From an uncultured Actinomycetes bacterium (GTDB taxonomy: Bacteria; Actinomycetota; Actinomycetes; Nanopelagicales; Nanopelagicaceae): a stretch of 6,294 nucleotides of DNA. Each line of letters starts with the position of its first letter. The stretch's first letter is position 1. The DNA is taken from assembly GCA_903901905.1 (NCBI GenBank), contig CAIUSQ010000063.1, positions 1 to 6,294 on the forward strand, given 5' to 3'. The notes beneath the pieces were generated by a model, which ran no database searches, was not told where the DNA came from, and worked only from the letters and a program-made list of their open reading frames with translations. A program made the position numbers and the translations under genes. This document shows, piece by piece, positions 5,330-6,294 of the stretch.

Positions 5330-6294
5330 ATGTCCTCTATCTACCTAGACCATGCGGCCACAACGCCCATGGTTGAAGAAGCGTTAATTGCGATGACTGC
5401 GCAGTTGGCACGCTTAGGTAATCCTTCAAGTTTGCACACACATGGACGTGCAACACGAAAGACTTTAGAAGATGCTCGTGAAGTTGTTGCAAAAGAAGTT
5501 GGTTGCTTGCCAAGTGAAGTTATTTTCACTGCCTCAGGCACAGAAGCAAATAACACGGCTTTAAAAGGCTTGTATTGGCAGGGACGCGATAAAGGCAAGC
5601 ATGTTGTAGTAATCAGTGCCATCGAGCACCATGCCATTCTTGATCCTGCGCATTGGCTAGAAGTGCATGAAGGAGCAGAGATTGTTCAAATACCCGTCAA
5701 TAATGATGGAGTTATTGATCTTAAATTCTTGACAGAGTTAGTTACTGCTCGCGGAAATGAGATTGCAGTAATTAGCGTGATGCACGCAAATAATGAAACT
5801 GGTGTTATTCAACCGATTGCAAAGGTTGTTGAAATTGCCGGAGAGATTCCAGTCCACACCGATGCCGCGCAGAGCTTTAAAAAGGTTCCACTTTCATTTG
5901 CAGATCTTGGCGTTTATGCAATGTCATTGAGTGCTCATAAAGTAGGAGGACCACTAGGAATTGGCGCACTTATTTTGCGCAGAGCAGTTGAAATTCCGGC
6001 ATTGCTCCACGGTGGGGGACAAGAGAGAGAAATTAGAAGTGGAACTTTAAATGCACCAGCGATTGTTGCTTTTGCTGCTGCAGCTAAGAGCAAGTATTAC
6101 GATGCAAAGAACGTAAGCGCACTACGTGACTCCTTTATTGCAGGAATTACTTCTGCCCTACCTGAAGTAATTATTAATGGTGTGCAGTCAAATCGTTTAC
6201 CGGGAATCGTGAACGTTACTTTCCCTGGAACGCAAAGTGATACGTTGCTATTGCTCATGGATGCACAACACATTTCCTGTTCAACAGGATCAGC
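5330..6294 (+). CDS. iscS: Cysteine desulfurase, IscS/NifS type, 3' end cut by window
   Basis: A PLP enzyme that converts cysteine to alanine and leaves a persulfide on its own cysteine, feeding sulfur to Fe-S cluster assembly and tRNA thiolation. The open frame gives 321 residues from ATG 5330 to the window end, of about 380-400 expected. It starts with canonical MSSIYLDHAATTPM. PLP-site residues are present: ASGTEANN (68-75), His100 in IEHHA, Asn155 in ANNETG, Asp178 and Gln181 in HTDAAQ, and the Schiff-base Lys204 in SAHKVGGPLG. GGGQEREIRSGTLNAP (228-243) follows. The last residues are ISCSTGS; the family motif then gives Ala and the catalytic Cys at 323, just beyond the edge. Cys317 is a separate residue six before it. 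The gene sits 10 bp after etfA with only a weak GGA before the ATG. In actinobacteria it is often followed by mnmA, so a thiolation donor role is plausible. A shorter SufS-type assignment fits less well. Confidence 0.95.
   Translation, partial: MSSIYLDHAATTPMVEEALIAMTAQLARLGNPSSLHTHGRATRKTLEDAREVVAKEVGCLPSEVIFTASGTEANNTALKGLYWQGRDKGKHVVVISAIEHHAILDPAHWLEVHEGAEIVQIPVNNDGVIDLKFLTELVTARGNEIAVISVMHANNETGVIQPIAKVVEIAGEIPVHTDAAQSFKKVPLSFADLGVYAMSLSAHKVGGPLGIGALILRRAVEIPALLHGGGQEREIRSGTLNAPAIVAFAAAAKSKYYDAKNVSALRDSFIAGITSALPEVIINGVQSNRLPGIVNVTFPGTQSDTLLLLMDAQHISCSTGS

Noticed and set aside
5317..5330. Terminator between etfA and the desulfurase
   Set aside because: The gap is 10 bp with no hairpin or T run; the genes look co-transcribed.

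Overview
This window is an almost fully coding stretch of a bacterial chromosome, most likely from an actinobacterium. The basis is the actinobacterial look of EtfB and EtfA, the etfB-etfA-cysteine desulfurase order (similar to the order I recall in mycobacteria), the fabD-fabH order, GTG starts, and two TANNNT hexamers placed exactly 7 nt before start codons, as in leaderless actinobacterial mRNAs. Base composition looks only moderate, around the mid-40s percent GC by eye (not counted). Together with very tight gene packing, this suggests a streamlined low-GC actinobacterium such as a freshwater acI/Nanopelagicales-type lineage. That placement is inference.

Left arm, minus strand (read right to left from 3501 to 1): a GlgX/TreX-family glycogen debranching enzyme, then after 30 bp malonyl-CoA:ACP transacylase (fabD), then by an ATGA overlap beta-ketoacyl-ACP synthase III (fabH), which leaves the window at base 1. 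FabD makes malonyl-ACP and FabH condenses it with an acyl-CoA, so these two start type II fatty acid synthesis; acpP and fabF would be expected next, outside the window. The debranching gene is an unusual leader for this cluster.

Centre: an 82-bp divergent intergenic region (3502-3583), the only real non-coding stretch. It holds a perfect 16-bp palindrome (3559-3574) overlapping a probable -10 hexamer for the rightward genes, which looks like an operator.

Right arm, plus strand (3584 to 6294): etfB and etfA, the two subunits of electron transfer flavoprotein, overlapping by ATGA. After 10 bp comes an IscS/NifS-type cysteine desulfurase, cut by the window end immediately before its expected catalytic cysteine codon. 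ETF takes electrons from acyl-CoA and related dehydrogenases; the desulfurase supplies sulfur for Fe-S clusters and tRNA thiolation.

Fatty acid synthesis initiation thus lies on one side of the small promoter region and an electron carrier for fatty acid oxidation on the other. No mobile element, CRISPR array, RNA gene or clearly novel system is visible. The points most worth checking are the palindromic operator, the glgX-fabD-fabH linkage and the divergent sugar-binding segment of the debranching enzyme.
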